From positions 92,836-156,835 of the forward strand of contig SSNU01000160.1 of the NCBI GenBank assembly GCA_012064415.1: DNA of 64,000 nucleotides. Reading direction: 5' to 3'. The DNA is from Gyrodactylus bullatarudis. Taxonomy: Eukaryota > Platyhelminthes > Monogenea > Gyrodactylidea > Gyrodactylidae. Positions 34,779 to 46,549 of the stretch are shown piece after piece (the first letter of the stretch is position 1; every line of letters begins with the position of its first letter). The notes beneath the pieces are model-generated. The model was given only the letters and a program-made list of their open reading frames with translations, searched no databases and was not told where the DNA came from. The position numbers and the translations under genes were made by a program.

Positions 34779-37772
34779 TTATAGTGAACAATCTTCTTTT
34801 TCAAATTTTTCCTTTAGATATTGCACTGCTCCCTCTTTAAATTTACCCTCCAATGTTGTGAGGATGAATATCAGAACCTTTTTCCCAAGTATCACATCAT
34901 GTGCTATGGGTGACCAATTTTGCTCGTCAAGCCAGATTAGTCCATTAAATATCTCATTTTTTATTTCAACATAGATCTGAATTAAATCTTGAATAACCCC
35001 GAGGAATGCTTCATTAAGTATTCGACTAAACATTGCAACTAATAACTCTTCACGATCTGCAGATGATAAATTTGATCCTAGACAGATATTGAAAAAATCT
35101 TTTAAGCTGTATTTACATGAGATATAGGCCTTATACAGTTTGGGAGATCTATTTGTTAGAAATGCTTCTCTTCGAGTTAATTTTAGATGCACAGAACAAT
35201 GATCACTTTTGAGTAGGTATTTTTGATATACATGAACAATTTTTGAATCAATATTTTCCATCATACAAACATATTCAGAATGAGATTGTAAAAGTTTTGA
35301 GCGTAAATCATCTCCAGCTCCTGGAATTTTGACGAGACTCTGAAAGAAGGGTTCATTGTAATAAGATCCTAAATCAACTGCGAAGCTTAGATCAGAGAAT
35401 ATTATATCAATGTCTGAAATTTGGCTAGTTGGATTCATAATGCATGCCACAAGTTTTAACACAGCCTGATTCTCATGTTTGCCATCCCAAGATCTTAAGA
35501 AAGGAATTGTACATTCTTCTGAAGAAGGAGAATAGTGAGTTTTTAAGTATTGACAAAGATAACAATCCAAAACATCAATGTAATCTTCAGATTCATAACC
35601 AGCCTCACAGTTGACAGTAGCGAGTTCCAATTCGCATAAAGTTGCAGTCTCACTAGTTACAGTAGGATGCTCACTGCTGATAGTAGGATGTTCACTGTTG
35701 ACAGTGAGACGTTCTAATTCATATGAAGTAGGAGGCTCACTGCTGACATCTACCTTCTCTACACTATCACTACGATTCTCGAATGTATAAACAGAATCTT
35801 TTACTTTTAATTCTGTTACAATATCAATAGCTCTTCCGGTAAAAGTATCGTTCATTTGTGTAAATAAGAAAATCAAAATTTTCTCTCCATAAATGACATC
35901 ATGAGTCAGAGGAGACAATTGTTCTGGTCTTAGTGTTATATATTTTATCATACCGAGTTCATTAATCTCCTTAATTGCTTCTCTTATTAAATTTGCGAAA
36001 ATATCAAAAACGATTCTTTTTAACATAGCACACAAAATACAATCCATGAAATCATTTTCCACTTCTATAGCTTTACATAAACCTATAAACTCTTCCAAAG
36101 GTGAATTGCATTTCAGAAATGATTCGAACATTGCTTTGCATTCGGGACTATGGTTCGTAATTTGTACCTCAGCATCAGTGTAAATTTTTACCGAATTTAA
36201 GCATACTTCACTAAGTGTTATATGATTCATGTACATTAGATATATCTTTTCGTCGACTGGGCTTTTAAAAGTATGTTTGAAATTTCTCCCCCTGACATGG
36301 TCCCTAATTAAAATCTTTATAAGGGCAGGATCTACTCCTGGAATAGAAACAAGGCTTCTTATGAAGGCTTCATTGTTGTAAGAACCAAGTTTTTCCATAT
36401 TACTTTTCTCTGATGTGTATTCAATGATCTTTTCTGTGTCAACTTTTTCATCTCTAAGAAGTGCTACCAATTCTGAATATGACTCTCCGGAATAAAAATC
36501 TGACCACTTTTTCAAATAGAAATTTTCATATGCGTCAGAAGAGCCGGAGGCAAGCCTAATAAGCTTATCGACAGTCCCAAAGTTCTCTATTGCGAAATTT
36601 AGTTTTACTAATTTCTTTTGAACATCAACAAATCCTAACTTAATTTTGGGTAACGCTTCAGTAATTAAGCTAGCTAAATTTTTAATGCTCGACTTCTTAT
36701 GCGTATGATGATGATGATGGTGATTTTGATCTTCGGGAATATTTTCATGGTATTTATTCTCTTCATCATTGGTTTCACTGATTTCCATTGCTTTATCTTC
36801 AACGGCTGTAATAGTGGTAGTCTGATATTTTTTTGAAATTTTTCTGTGACAGCTCTCTGATAATATTCTCATTCTTTCTTCCTCGTTGTTTTTCCTCTTT
36901 CCAAAAGATATGCGTCTTTTTGATGGTTTCTGATCAAGCCTTGAAATAGGAACAGCAATATCCTCTTCTGGAATAAGGCTAGAAATATCCCCTTTTTTCA
37001 CTCTTTGAGCATAACTCTGTGAGAATAATCTTAATTTTTCTCCAATCATCAAGTCGTGTATCAGAGGAGAACATTCTTCATATCTAGAAATAGAAGGAAT
37101 TACAACAAAAGGCGTTCTAGAAGACAAATTCTCCTCCATATAATTACGAAAAAAGGGGAATACAATTCTTCCAAGAGCTAATTCTATTATCTCTTTTATT
37201 ATTCTCTCGATAAAGTTTGTTTCGTCACACAGCCTTTTGAATTCCTCTGGACTAGTTGAACAAGTTACAAGGCGCATGTAAAAAGTGTCATGTTCTTGAG
37301 ATATTTTTACCAACGCCTGTTCTCTTGCAGTTAACTCAGGCATTTCTTCGCATAAACCTGCTTCTCTGAGATAGAGCTGATAAAGTTGATAGATCTTTGC
37401 TTCTTTTGTGTTTCCATCAAAGGTGCTAACTTGACCATAATGAAGATCCATAAGTTTCCTTAAAAGTTTAGGATCAACACCGGGACACCAACAAAGACAT
37501 GCATAGAATGCTTCGTTATGGTGCTTACCTAAATATGAAGCCATATCTTTTCCTGAATAATAATCCATGATAGCAATGTCGTCTTTATTTTTATCCTGTA
37601 TCATATCTAATAAAGTAAAAAAAAATTCACCTTTATGATCACGATTCCAATCCCAAATGTAATATTCTCCTAGATTTTGTCCAATTGAGGTGTTAAAATA
37701 TTTTTCTAAGAGATGTTCATCTAAAGGCTTTCCTGTTTTAACCAATTTATCGCCATCTTGAAGAGACTTCAT
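34779..37772 (-). CDS. Three-module protein of 997 residues, founder of an unrecognised family
   Basis: A single uninterrupted frame. Three modules of about 230 residues lie at about 20-255, 415-645 and 735-980. Each has motif A (YLGKHHNEAFYACL 80-93, KLGSYNNEAFIRSL 461-474, DLGSYYNEPFFQSL 800-813), motif B (K-I-Y followed by a Cys about 15 later), a C-x-x-S-x-x-E/D-F-x-x-x-C block and motif C (SPLIHDLMIGEK 235-246, SPLTHDVIYGEK 620-631, SPIAHDVILGKK 954-965). Linker 1 (250-409) has basic clusters (KRRISFGKRK) and six His in a row (351-356). Linker 2 (677-724) has SEHPT repeats. No signal peptide or membrane segment: predicted intracellular and mostly helical. TATATAAG lies about 62 bp upstream and AATAAA just after the stop. 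The function is unknown; conserved Cys/His could bind metal, which is a guess. Confidence 0.88.
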   Translation of the reverse strand: MKSLQDGDKLVKTGKPLDEHLLEKYFNTSIGQNLGEYYIWDWNRDHKGEFFFTLLDMIQDKNKDDIAIMDYYSGKDMASYLGKHHNEAFYACLCWCPGVDPKLLRKLMDLHYGQVSTFDGNTKEAKIYQLYQLYLREAGLCEEMPELTAREQALVKISQEHDTFYMRLVTCSTSPEEFKRLCDETNFIERIIKEIIELALGRIVFPFFRNYMEENLSSRTPFVVIPSISRYEECSPLIHDLMIGEKLRLFSQSYAQRVKKGDISSLIPEEDIAVPISRLDQKPSKRRISFGKRKNNEEERMRILSESCHRKISKKYQTTTITAVEDKAMEISETNDEENKYHENIPEDQNHHHHHHTHKKSSIKNLASLITEALPKIKLGFVDVQKKLVKLNFAIENFGTVDKLIRLASGSSDAYENFYLKKWSDFYSGESYSELVALLRDEKVDTEKIIEYTSEKSNMEKLGSYNNEAFIRSLVSIPGVDPALIKILIRDHVRGRNFKHTFKSPVDEKIYLMYMNHITLSEVCLNSVKIYTDAEVQITNHSPECKAMFESFLKCNSPLEEFIGLCKAIEVENDFMDCILCAMLKRIVFDIFANLIREAIKEINELGMIKYITLRPEQLSPLTHDVIYGEKILIFLFTQMNDTFTGRAIDIVTELKVKDSVYTFENRSDSVEKVDVSSEPPTSYELERLTVNSEHPTISSEHPTVTSETATLCELELATVNCEAGYESEDYIDVLDCYLCQYLKTHYSPSSEECTIPFLRSWDGKHENQAVLKLVACIMNPTSQISDIDIIFSDLSFAVDLGSYYNEPFFQSLVKIPGAGDDLRSKLLQSHSEYVCMMENIDSKIVHVYQKYLLKSDHCSVHLKLTRREAFLTNRSPKLYKAYISCKYSLKDFFNICLGSNLSSADREELLVAMFSRILNEAFLGVIQDLIQIYVEIKNEIFNGLIWLDEQNWSPIAHDVILGKKVLIFILTTLEGKFKEGAVQYLKEKFEKEDCSL

Positions 37773-37833
37773 TTAAAGGTATTAATCAGACTTGTTGAAT
37801 TGCAGTTTTTAAGGAAACTTAACTTTAATTTAA

Positions 37834-37841
37834 CTTATATA
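37834..37841 (-). promoter_or_regulatory. TATA box of the three-module gene
   Basis: TATATAAG on the minus strand, 62 bp before the ATG at 37772, with ATTGG (inverse CCAAT) 10 bp further upstream. Confidence 0.55.
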
Positions 37842-37849
37842 CTATTCCA

Positions 37850-38970
37850 ATTGCGTGGTTTAATAAATTTTTAAAACTATCCAGTTAGAAATTTAAATCT
37901 GAATCGTAAAAATTAGTTATTGTCTAGTAAGTCTTTATTTTTATGTCTTCTCCAGAATGATCAGAAAAATATTTCTGTAAATACACTCTATGACATGAGT
38001 TGCACTTTATTTCTCCGTTTTAAATTTCAATGAAAGATATTATTTTTATGATTCGATACCTGAAACATTCAATGAGGCATCATTTGATAGAGAAATTTTT
38101 CATTTAAAAAGTATAAAAATATAACATCATTTATATCCCTAGATTTATTCGCCTTATTTTCATTCAACAAAAAGCAGAAATCATATAGATTTATCAAGCC
38201 AGGAATTGTTTATCAAGTCAATTTTAATTTCTTTCATAACATGACCTTCGTAACAATTCATCCCGAATACTGCTAATCCTGGTTTTTCATGCAATTAATA
38301 AATTAGATTTGAATTTCCTCAATCAGCAGTTGATCTCATGTTAACAATATGATTCCTGATTGATCTTTTATTCTTCACAAAGGATGCTTTGATACTAATG
38401 GATCGCTCAAATGGTCAAAATTTCGGATTTTGAGTCAATATTCTAATGCTTATAAGGCAAGATTAATTTGGTCAGCGGAAAGTGCTTATAATCTTCAAAA
38501 TGAGATCCAGTATTTGGTATAGTGGTTATTTATTTCGATAACCTTTTATTTTAAGATAGCTTCATTTTTTCAAAAATAACTGAAAATACTCTTAAGTCTG
38601 AATTGAAAAGCTTCTACCAACAAATATTCATAACAAATTAAGATCAAGATAGTGATTACAAATTTGTATAACATAAACCTTTTTGGTGTATATTCATTTG
38701 TTTTCGAGTTATTCGATGTCAAAGTCAAACATTCATGTAATTTTTTTGATAAATTCAAACTTTTTTTATGTTTTTCTCCTAGCCTCAGCCCTGCTAGGAA
38801 GAATTCAAGCCTAACAATAAGTGTGTCTTAATCTGAACTCACCATTCCGTAAAAGAAAAAATGATGTTTTCATTCAGAAACATCAATTTCACGATTTCAC
38901 CGAAATTGAAAAATATTTTAACTTATTTTTTCAATATTATTCATTGATAGTATTTTTAATTAAAATATTT
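37850..38970. other. Intergenic, nothing recognised
   Basis: AT-rich. Open frames on both strands lack domains and splice logic. Confidence 0.4.
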
Positions 38971-38971
38971 C

Positions 38972-39376
38972 TTTCTAGGTGCTTAGGTAATATATCCTAC
39001 AGGAACGTCTTATTTGGTAATGGATTAGCCCTTGTCGCTGAATGTTAAAGCTTACTAATGGATCCCACCGAGACTGGTATGAAAGAAACTCACATAGCAT
39101 TTAGAAATAATCTAAGTATATATATATGGTAGACATATACGTGCGTTTCGCCCTCTTTTAGACTCGTCAATATGCCACAACCTGGGATTTGAATCTAGGA
39201 CCTCTCGCATTGTAGTCCAATGCTCAATCCACTCGTCCAACATCCCATGCAACTCGGATTACTTCTATATGCTCTGGCGTACCCCTAAGGTTTTGAATGA
39301 ATAGTGCAGCACCTATACTTACAAAGGTTACTAGAATTATTTCGTTCTAGGTGCTTAGGTAATATATCCTACAGGA
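38972..39376. repeat. Insertion flanked by a 30-bp direct repeat
   Basis: TTCTAGGTGCTTAGGTAATA with TATCCTACAGG occurs at 38973-39003 and at 39346-39376. Directly after the first copy stands AACGTCTTATTTGGTAAT and after the second its exact inverse complement, so an 18-bp segment is flipped. The interval contains the tRNA-like element. Confidence 0.65.
39172..39245 (-). repeat. tRNA-derived SINE head
   Basis: Minus strand: box A TTGGACGAGTGG (39229-39240), a 5-bp anticodon-like stem GCATT/AATGC around a 7-nt loop, and box B with T arm CCTAGATTCAAATCCCAGG (about 39182-39200). A clear tRNA-like fold, but the acceptor stem is poor and it lies in a repeat, so a SINE or tRNA pseudogene. Confidence 0.6.
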
Positions 39377-41804
39377 TTACCAAATAAGACGTTTCTGAAA
39401 AATATCTCGAAAAAATGTCAGTTGTAGGACATATTTAGATTCTATATTCAAAGCTGAAAACCTTGATCATTTCTTGAGAGAATTTTTCCCGATTGTGTTA
39501 TACAGATACTATTATTTAGTCACACTAGTTAAATAGTTATTACATTTTATTCTATTAAAAAAAATATTTAATAGATTTTAAAGATTTTCAATTGGAAATT
39601 AAAATAGCCTCATTTATGATATCATATTCTATTTGCCAACAGTAACAGAAGCATATAAATATTTTCATATGTACAGCAAAGCCTTAACAGATAATGTTTT
39701 AGATATCTGTTGGTATATTCCAAGCATGTAAAGGGTTTGGTAGGATATTGCTCTTATTAACAAGAGGTTTATAAATCTGATTAAAATTTAAGTATTCACT
39801 CGAAAAGTATTTTCTGCAATTTTTTTATACTGTGAAATGAGTGAATTCCTCAAGTTCAATGCTTACAATTTTACTATTTTTGGATGGATATTCACCGTTG
39901 AAAATAAGATTTATATTAATAAATTATAATTTTTATTATAGAAGGCGTTGAACTGAAATTAATAATTTCAAAATAGTTTTCAGCCAGTACATTGAGTGTT
40001 GGCTTACATTATTTTCTTCGCCTAGCCAGGGTATATTGATTGACCACGGTCATTTTTAGTTCATTGCACTGATCAATCAGAAATATTTTCTCATATCAGT
40101 TTCAAGTCTTGTCACAAGATAATTCATGACCAAGAGGGCATTTACATGAGGCAACGTAGAATATTTTTTCATAAAAATTACTGTTCGAATATCCAGATCT
40201 ATTCAGATCATAGCGTTTAGGGATAAAAGCATCCTACTTTATCAGAGCAGTTTGTAGATTGACAGTTGCAATGTTAAGTGTTCGATAAAAATTCAAAACT
40301 TTTTCAGAATTCAATGAAGAATTCATTGTGAGGATTCAGAAATCAAGTGAAATCAAATATTTTTTTGCAAACTTTCTCCTTCTCTATACGAACTTATGAA
40401 GTATCATTTGGGTTTTTCTATTAGAGAAAATTTGCCCGATAAACATCGCCATTTGTCATGAGATATTCATACTCAATCTGAGGCCTTATCCAAATAAATT
40501 TTATTATTTCGATTAAAACTTATCGAGAGAACTAGAAAAATTTTAGCATTTCAAACCTACCAGATGAGTTCTGCATTGTTATAATATAAAATATTAATTA
40601 AGTTCGTGCTAAGAACTTTGACAACCAATCATTACAGATAAATTATCTATCTATATAATATTCTAGGCCTATTTTTTGTTACCTATAGACACCTAAACTA
40701 TAAGCAACTATAAACAAGAGTCTTAGGGCGGTCAGAAAATAGCAAAAATTTCACTAAAAATAGCATTTATATCCTGAAAAATAGCAATTTTTAGCAAAAT
40801 TGAATTTCAAAAATAGCAGAAAATAGCAATTAACTAAATTTCCCATTTTAAAATGCCACCTCTTCAGTAATAGTTTATTTATTTGCATGTACTTTGGAAT
40901 ATTCGATGAAACTAGAATTCTGAACACAATGTACCCATTCATAAGATGAAAACCTATGACCAATGATTTATTCTGATTGGTTTAAAAATATTTATCCAAT
41001 AATATTGGAGTTGAATCAAAACAGGCTTCAATGGGTCTGTAATTTTAATATTTGGTTATCTGAGAGATTTGAAGAGATTGAAGACAATGATTTTATCATG
41101 GATAAGAAAGAATGACTTTTGATTTTTATGTTTGGTATTGTTTACATTGTTTGGTGAGCAAATTAAGAAGCTAAAAATAGCAGATAATTAGCAAAAAATA
41201 GCTTATGAAAAATAGCTGAATTTTAGCAAAATTATTTCAGAAACTAAAAATGAGACAAAAGCATGCCTTATATCATTCTAATCAGATATCATTGCTTATT
41301 AACAACTTATTGACATACTAAAAATAGCATTTTGATCACTCTAATCATAATACAGTTTTTTACTCTGAAGGTTATAGGCTATTAAAATTCTGAAAATTCG
41401 CACCGGATCATCTTCATTTTCTTAAATTAACCAATCAGAGAGCTTTATTTGATTTCTGCTCCCAAGTGTATCAACCAACCAATCACAGTTCTTCACTATT
41501 TTCACCCAATTAGCATTCTATTCATCGTAATGTCAAAAAAGGGGCATGTCAACCAATCAAGGCTTTTCAGCCAAAAAAACCATAAATGATTTTACCACCC
41601 TGTTTTCAATGATTAAGATAAATGAAACACATAGATCTTATGACTGTTTAATATTCTGGAATTGAATTGATAGCTAATTTCCAAATACCGATGGCAAATT
41701 CTAATAAAATGTGTACTTCTATGAACTACTACTCCTATTTACTCATGAATCGTCAGGATTCAGATTCGCCTATTTTTTTAATATAGACGTCTATTCTCAC
41801 AGTT
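39377..41804. other. Intergenic with AAATAGCA-rich element
   Basis: 40724-41353 is dense in AAATAGCA and TTTTAGCA motifs in both orientations and has weakly inverted ends (TTAGGGCGGTCA against TTAGAGTGATCA), as in a non-autonomous hAT-like element. 41420-41570 has four CCAATCA strings. No gene seen. Confidence 0.4.
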
Positions 41805-43863
41805 TTTAGTGGATATGTATGCTAAAATCGAGGGAGAAAGATTACAATACATAGAAAATTATCAGCAAGATCTTAGATCAGAGGAATAAATTCATATTCG
41901 TGATGCAATTAATAATCATGATGATTCAAGCGATTTAGGTAGAGTTACCATACTTCCTTCATCATATATAGCTAGTCCTAGAAATATGCAAGAATATGCG
42001 CAAGACGCCATGGCTTACGTACGATTATCAGGTCGACCAGATTTGCTTATAACTATCACTTGCAATCCTTCTTGGTCTGAAATCAGAGAACTTATGCTTC
42101 CTGGTCAACAGGCTTTTTTAACATGAAAAATAAAGCCCTCATGGACCTGATAGTAAAGGAAGAAGTCAATAGTTGGATGTATTCAATAGAATGGCAAAAG
42201 AGAGGTCTACCACACGCGCACATACTTATTTGGCTTAAGGATAGGATGAAATTGATTCAATAATATCAGCAGAAATACCTGACCGTAATACCGATTCTGA
42301 TTTATATGATGTCGTTACTAAAGATATGATTCATGGTCCCTGTGGTCATACCGACCCAACAAGTAAATGTATGCTTAAAGGACGCTGTTCTAAAAATTAT
42401 CCACGTAAATTGCTTCGTGAAACTATCTCTGGCGTTGATGGTTATCCATTGTATAGAAGACGTGCAGTTTTCGACGGAGGAAACAGCTTTCTTTTAAAGA
42501 AAGATCCATCTACTCATATTATTGATAATAATTGGGTCGTACCGTATTGTCCATTATTATCTAAAGTTTTCAAGGCTCATGTTAATGTCGAATATTTCCA
42601 TTCCATAAAATTAATAAAATATATTTGCAAATACATCAAAAAAGGTATGGCTGTTTTCCCTGTCCGAAATAAATATGATGAGGTCTCTAATTATTTATCT
42701 GGCAGATATATTAGTAGTAGTGAGGCTGCATGGCGAATCCTAAGCGCTTCTCTATTCATGGCAGATATCATCCAGTACTTAAATTGCATGTTCATTTAGA
42801 GAATGGTCAGCGTGTCTTATTTAATCCAAATCAACTTCACATTGTAGAGAAAAATCCTCCAAAAACTACTCTCACTGCTTTCTTTGAGCTATGCCAAAAA
42901 GATGAATTTGCTCGAACTTTGAAGTATCATGACATTTCTACTTTCTATGTCTGGAATGGATCAAGTAAAGGCTTTACATAAAAGAGGCAAACTATTGGAT
43001 TCTCATCCAGGTAAATTCCAAAGTGATACAATATCTCGCATATACACTGTGCATCCTAATGCTCTTACTCAATAGAGTTGGACCTACTTCTTTCATTGAT
43101 CTGCGAACGATTGAAGGTGTCATTTATAATACTTATCGAGCTGCATGTGAAGCCTTGAATCTCCTATAATGATAATCATACTACTATTGTCTTCAAGAAG
43201 CTTCTCGAGAGTCAACTTCTTCCCAATTAAGATCTCTCTTCGTAATCATATTAACTCAGTGTTCCCCTTCTAATCCTATTCTCTTATGGGAATCGTTCAG
43301 AGAATTCATGGACGACGATTTCAAGATAAAATATCCATTAGAAAATGATATTAAATTTTTTACAACTTAATTTTATCTTCAATTGACGAGATGTGCTTGC
43401 GAATCCCAAATAAAAATATGAGTCATTTTGGTTTACATGTTGAATTCGAACCAATTATTTTTGAAATTGCAGATGGAACCATTGAAAATAATTCAAACGA
43501 TAGTCTTTCTGATGAACAAACATTTGCAGTTCGAAAAATAATGGAATCGATTAATTCTAATAACGGGGATTTTTTCTTCTTGGATGCCCCTGGAGGAACA
43601 GGCAAAACATTCGTTATTAAATACCTGGTCAAAAAATTGAAAAATTTCAACTTAGAAGTTCTACCGCTTGCTACATCCAGTATTGCAGCTACTTTATTAC
43701 CTGGAGGTCGAACTGTCCACTCTGCATTGAAATTACCATTAAATGTACAATTCGTAGATGAACCAGTTTGTAATATATCTAGAGCTGGCAAAATGGCTAA
43801 ATATTTACAAAAGTGTCGCTTAATTATATGGGATGAGTGCACTATGGCAAGTCTACACCCGTA
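41805..43863 (+). mobile_element. Helitron (Rep-helicase), decayed and 3'-truncated
   Basis: In order: the N-terminal Helitron block (VTILPSSYIASPRNMQEY, AMAYVRLSGRPDLLITITCN), the HUH nuclease motif GLPHAHILIWL, the intact frame 42326-42799 (MIHGPCGHTDPTSKCMLK; KLIKYICKYIKKG, the tyrosine motif), 42730-42981 (HPVLKLHVHLENGQRVLF), a frameshifted stretch, and a PIF1-type helicase start 43391-43863 with Walker A DAPGGTGKTF and Walker B RLIIWDECTM. It stops just after motif II, so most of the helicase and the 3' hairpin end are missing. Multiple stops; not active. Confidence 0.88.
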
Positions 43864-44949
43864 GATGAAATAAATTCAAGCCTTAAAAAAATTAGGATAG
43901 TTAGGAAATTTACTGGGGTTTTCAAAATTGCTGAGTGGTGATAGAAGAGAATATCATCAGGAACAGAATATTTACTGCTTGTGGGAGGCTTATACAATAA
44001 TATAAAAGAGCATTGAGAATTGTTCAAAATTATATCAAGATATATTAGTTGGAGTGGCTCATTTAATACACGATAATGTATTTTGAAAGATAGTATCTTT
44101 ATAGAGGTATGTATATAGATACAGACACCACCACCATTGGCATCAAGTATATTGGCTCTAAGTAATAGATGTTGCTCACTTTATCGATTTGTAGAAAAGT
44201 ATTCTAAAAATATTATTTTCATGAAAAATATGGTTATTTTTCAGATCCCATTTTTTCGAACTTTGAACTCGAAATTTTTATTGATTTGAAAGTGAGAGTG
44301 TCGCTTAAACTTTATTTTCACAATACACTTGTGCACCAGTTTTCGTGCCTGAGAATGTGCACACCCCATTTTCAAAACTAAAATTAATCATCAACTTACT
44401 AAGAAGTAGGACAAGTATACGAATAAAATAATTTTTTGGTCAAAATTTTCATTTTTTCTTATTTTGATCTCAATTTGTAGGGAATTTTTTTCTGGTCTGA
44501 TCAGTACCCCCGCAAGCTAGTAAATTATTCATTAAAATCGAATAAGATTCCAAATTAAAATGAAAAAGAATGCGTGACCCTCTAAGTTCTTGAACTTGAA
44601 AATTGCAACCTTCAATTATAATTATTGCTCATAGCTTCACTCACATGTACCATAATTAGATAATTATTGCTTCATATCCACAGTGTTTTATAAAAATCAA
44701 TGAATAATTCTGACTCGAGCCTCTTATGAATCCTTCCTTGAACTTTCCTTTCAATGAAAACAAAATTTCACGAAATTTCCAATGAGCATATCTTTGTTGA
44801 ATATTGAGTTAGAAAGCTGATTTTTTTTGCAAATTATAGCTTGGTTCAAGTTTAGTCGAATGAAAATAAAATATTTTAAGGAAATGCAAAACATATTGTT
44901 TCTCTAAACTTTAAATTTTTATTTCTATTGGTTAATTTTTATGAGTAAA
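43864..44949. other. Intergenic, small fold-back fragment
   Basis: 44230-44310 resembles the middle of the fold-back element. No gene is seen. Confidence 0.4.
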
Positions 44950-46077
44950 GGAACTTGGAAGAGTTCATCATTTTTAACCATGAGAGTTTATCATCCGCGT
45001 TTGAACGCTCTTCTGAAATACCAAATTTCAGATCTACTTCAAGAAGCTTGGTGCCTTCGTAAAATTTCTTCTCACATGAATGTTGCCGTCAAAGCCTGGC
45101 AAGTACGGTATCAAAGTTTGGGCGGCTTGTGATTCCAAGACTTCTTATCTATGTAATGCAGAAATCTATATTGGTAAATAAAATAATACTGCAGAAATAG
45201 GTCAAGGAGCTAGAGTTGTGAAGCAACAGATCTATCCGTTTTAAAATCATGGAAGAACTGTTACAAGTGATAACTTCTTTAGCACGTATGATCTTGATGT
45301 ATTTGAAACGAAACCGAACTGCCTTAGTTGGCACTTGTAGAAAGAATCGTTCATTTCTTCCACCAAGTTTTCAACAAAAATCCATTGATCAAATGAAGAT
45401 TGAATACTTGTATAGCAGAGACGTAGTTTTGATGCGATTTGGACAGCAGAAAAACAAACCTGTTGTACTACTCTCCACACAAATCCTGATGATACTGGTG
45501 CCAAACCCGAAATTATACAGTATTTTAATCAAATCAAAGGTGGTGTGGATACTCTTGATTTACTGGTTGGGAATTATTCATGTCGTAGAGCAACCAGAAG
45601 ATGGCCTTTATCTGTTTTCTGGAACATATTGGACATAGCTGCCTACAATGCTTATGTTCTTTACAGCACAAAGTGGCCAGAAACTCTAAGAACTAATAAG
45701 TATTCCCGCAGGGATTTTCTGAAGAAATTATCCATAAAACTCATGGGAATTGAAGAGGAAATCCCAAATCCAGATCCAAAAAGAAGGGGACTGACTAAAA
45801 GCACTGAAAGCACTGAAAAATCTAGACGAAGATGAGGTATTTGTCCAAGGCAAAATAATCGTAAAACTAAGCTGAAATGTCACAAGTTTGATAATTTAAT
45901 ATGCCAGAATCACGCAAACCTAATTTGTAACTCTTGTGAACCTATAAATTATAAATAATATATATTTAATTGAAAAATACTGATCCGACTTCATTATTTT
46001 GAGATTTTATTCTACTGGGGTCATTTAGACCCCAAATGTCATACTTGTAATTTTTATTTAATGTCGTGCTAGGGTTA
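44950..46077 (+). mobile_element. piggyBac-type transposon, 5'-truncated and decayed
   Basis: Across frames: LVPFR-like and KISSHM near 45050, SKPGKYGIKVWAACDSK, TVTSDNFFSTYDLDVF with the second catalytic Asp, IKGGVDTLDLLVGNYSC with the third, and RWPLSVFWNILDIAAYNA, followed by a Cys-rich tail with stops. It supplies exactly the part deleted in the 33-kb copy. The right end has a GGGGTC...GACCCC hairpin and finishes CTAGGGTTAA at 46077, the classic piggyBac terminus and TTAA target. Confidence 0.85.
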
Positions 46078-46084
46078 ATTCATC

Positions 46085-46281
46085 TCAATTAGTCAAAAAT
46101 TTCTATAATTTAAGAAGATCATCATTTTCAGATCACTATCTACTCTCTGCATACAATATGATAGATAGTAATTATAAATTATGTAAATGTAATAATCTCT
46201 CTAGTATAAAATCTGTTATGTCACATATTCGATCTAAACTTGACTATACTAAGAGTCTTTTATATTCTAATCTTCACTAAA
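46085..46281 (+). pseudogene. Non-LTR endonuclease end fragment
   Basis: Reads RRSSFSDHYLLSAYNMI to LLYSNLH and a stop. The SDHYLL box is the catalytic Asp-His at the end of an APE endonuclease, as in SKDHYSI of the 18-20 kb element. It starts right after the piggyBac end. Confidence 0.55.
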
Positions 46282-46549
46282 TCCAGAATTTTTATTGAAA
46301 ATTCTTTGAAAGTCTATTTATTTTCACTATCAGTGTATGAAATCCACCAAATTATATCTTATTCATTCTGCTTTTACAAGATGCTCAAGATTCAGAAAAC
46401 CATATTTTAAATAATGTTTTTCCAGACTAACTTATTTTTGTTAATTATATACATTTACTTAATAAAAACTTCTAACAAAAAAATAGTAAGGTTGATCTAA
46501 GACATGAGTTTGATTAGTAGCGATTGATAAATTGGCTACTGTCTGTCTG

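Noticed and set aside
39172..39245. Functional tRNA gene
   Set aside because: The acceptor stem does not pair well and the copy sits in a repeat, so a SINE is likelier.
43423..43842. Minus-strand ORF of 139 codons
   Set aside because: It is the shadow of the PIF1 helicase frame on the plus strand.
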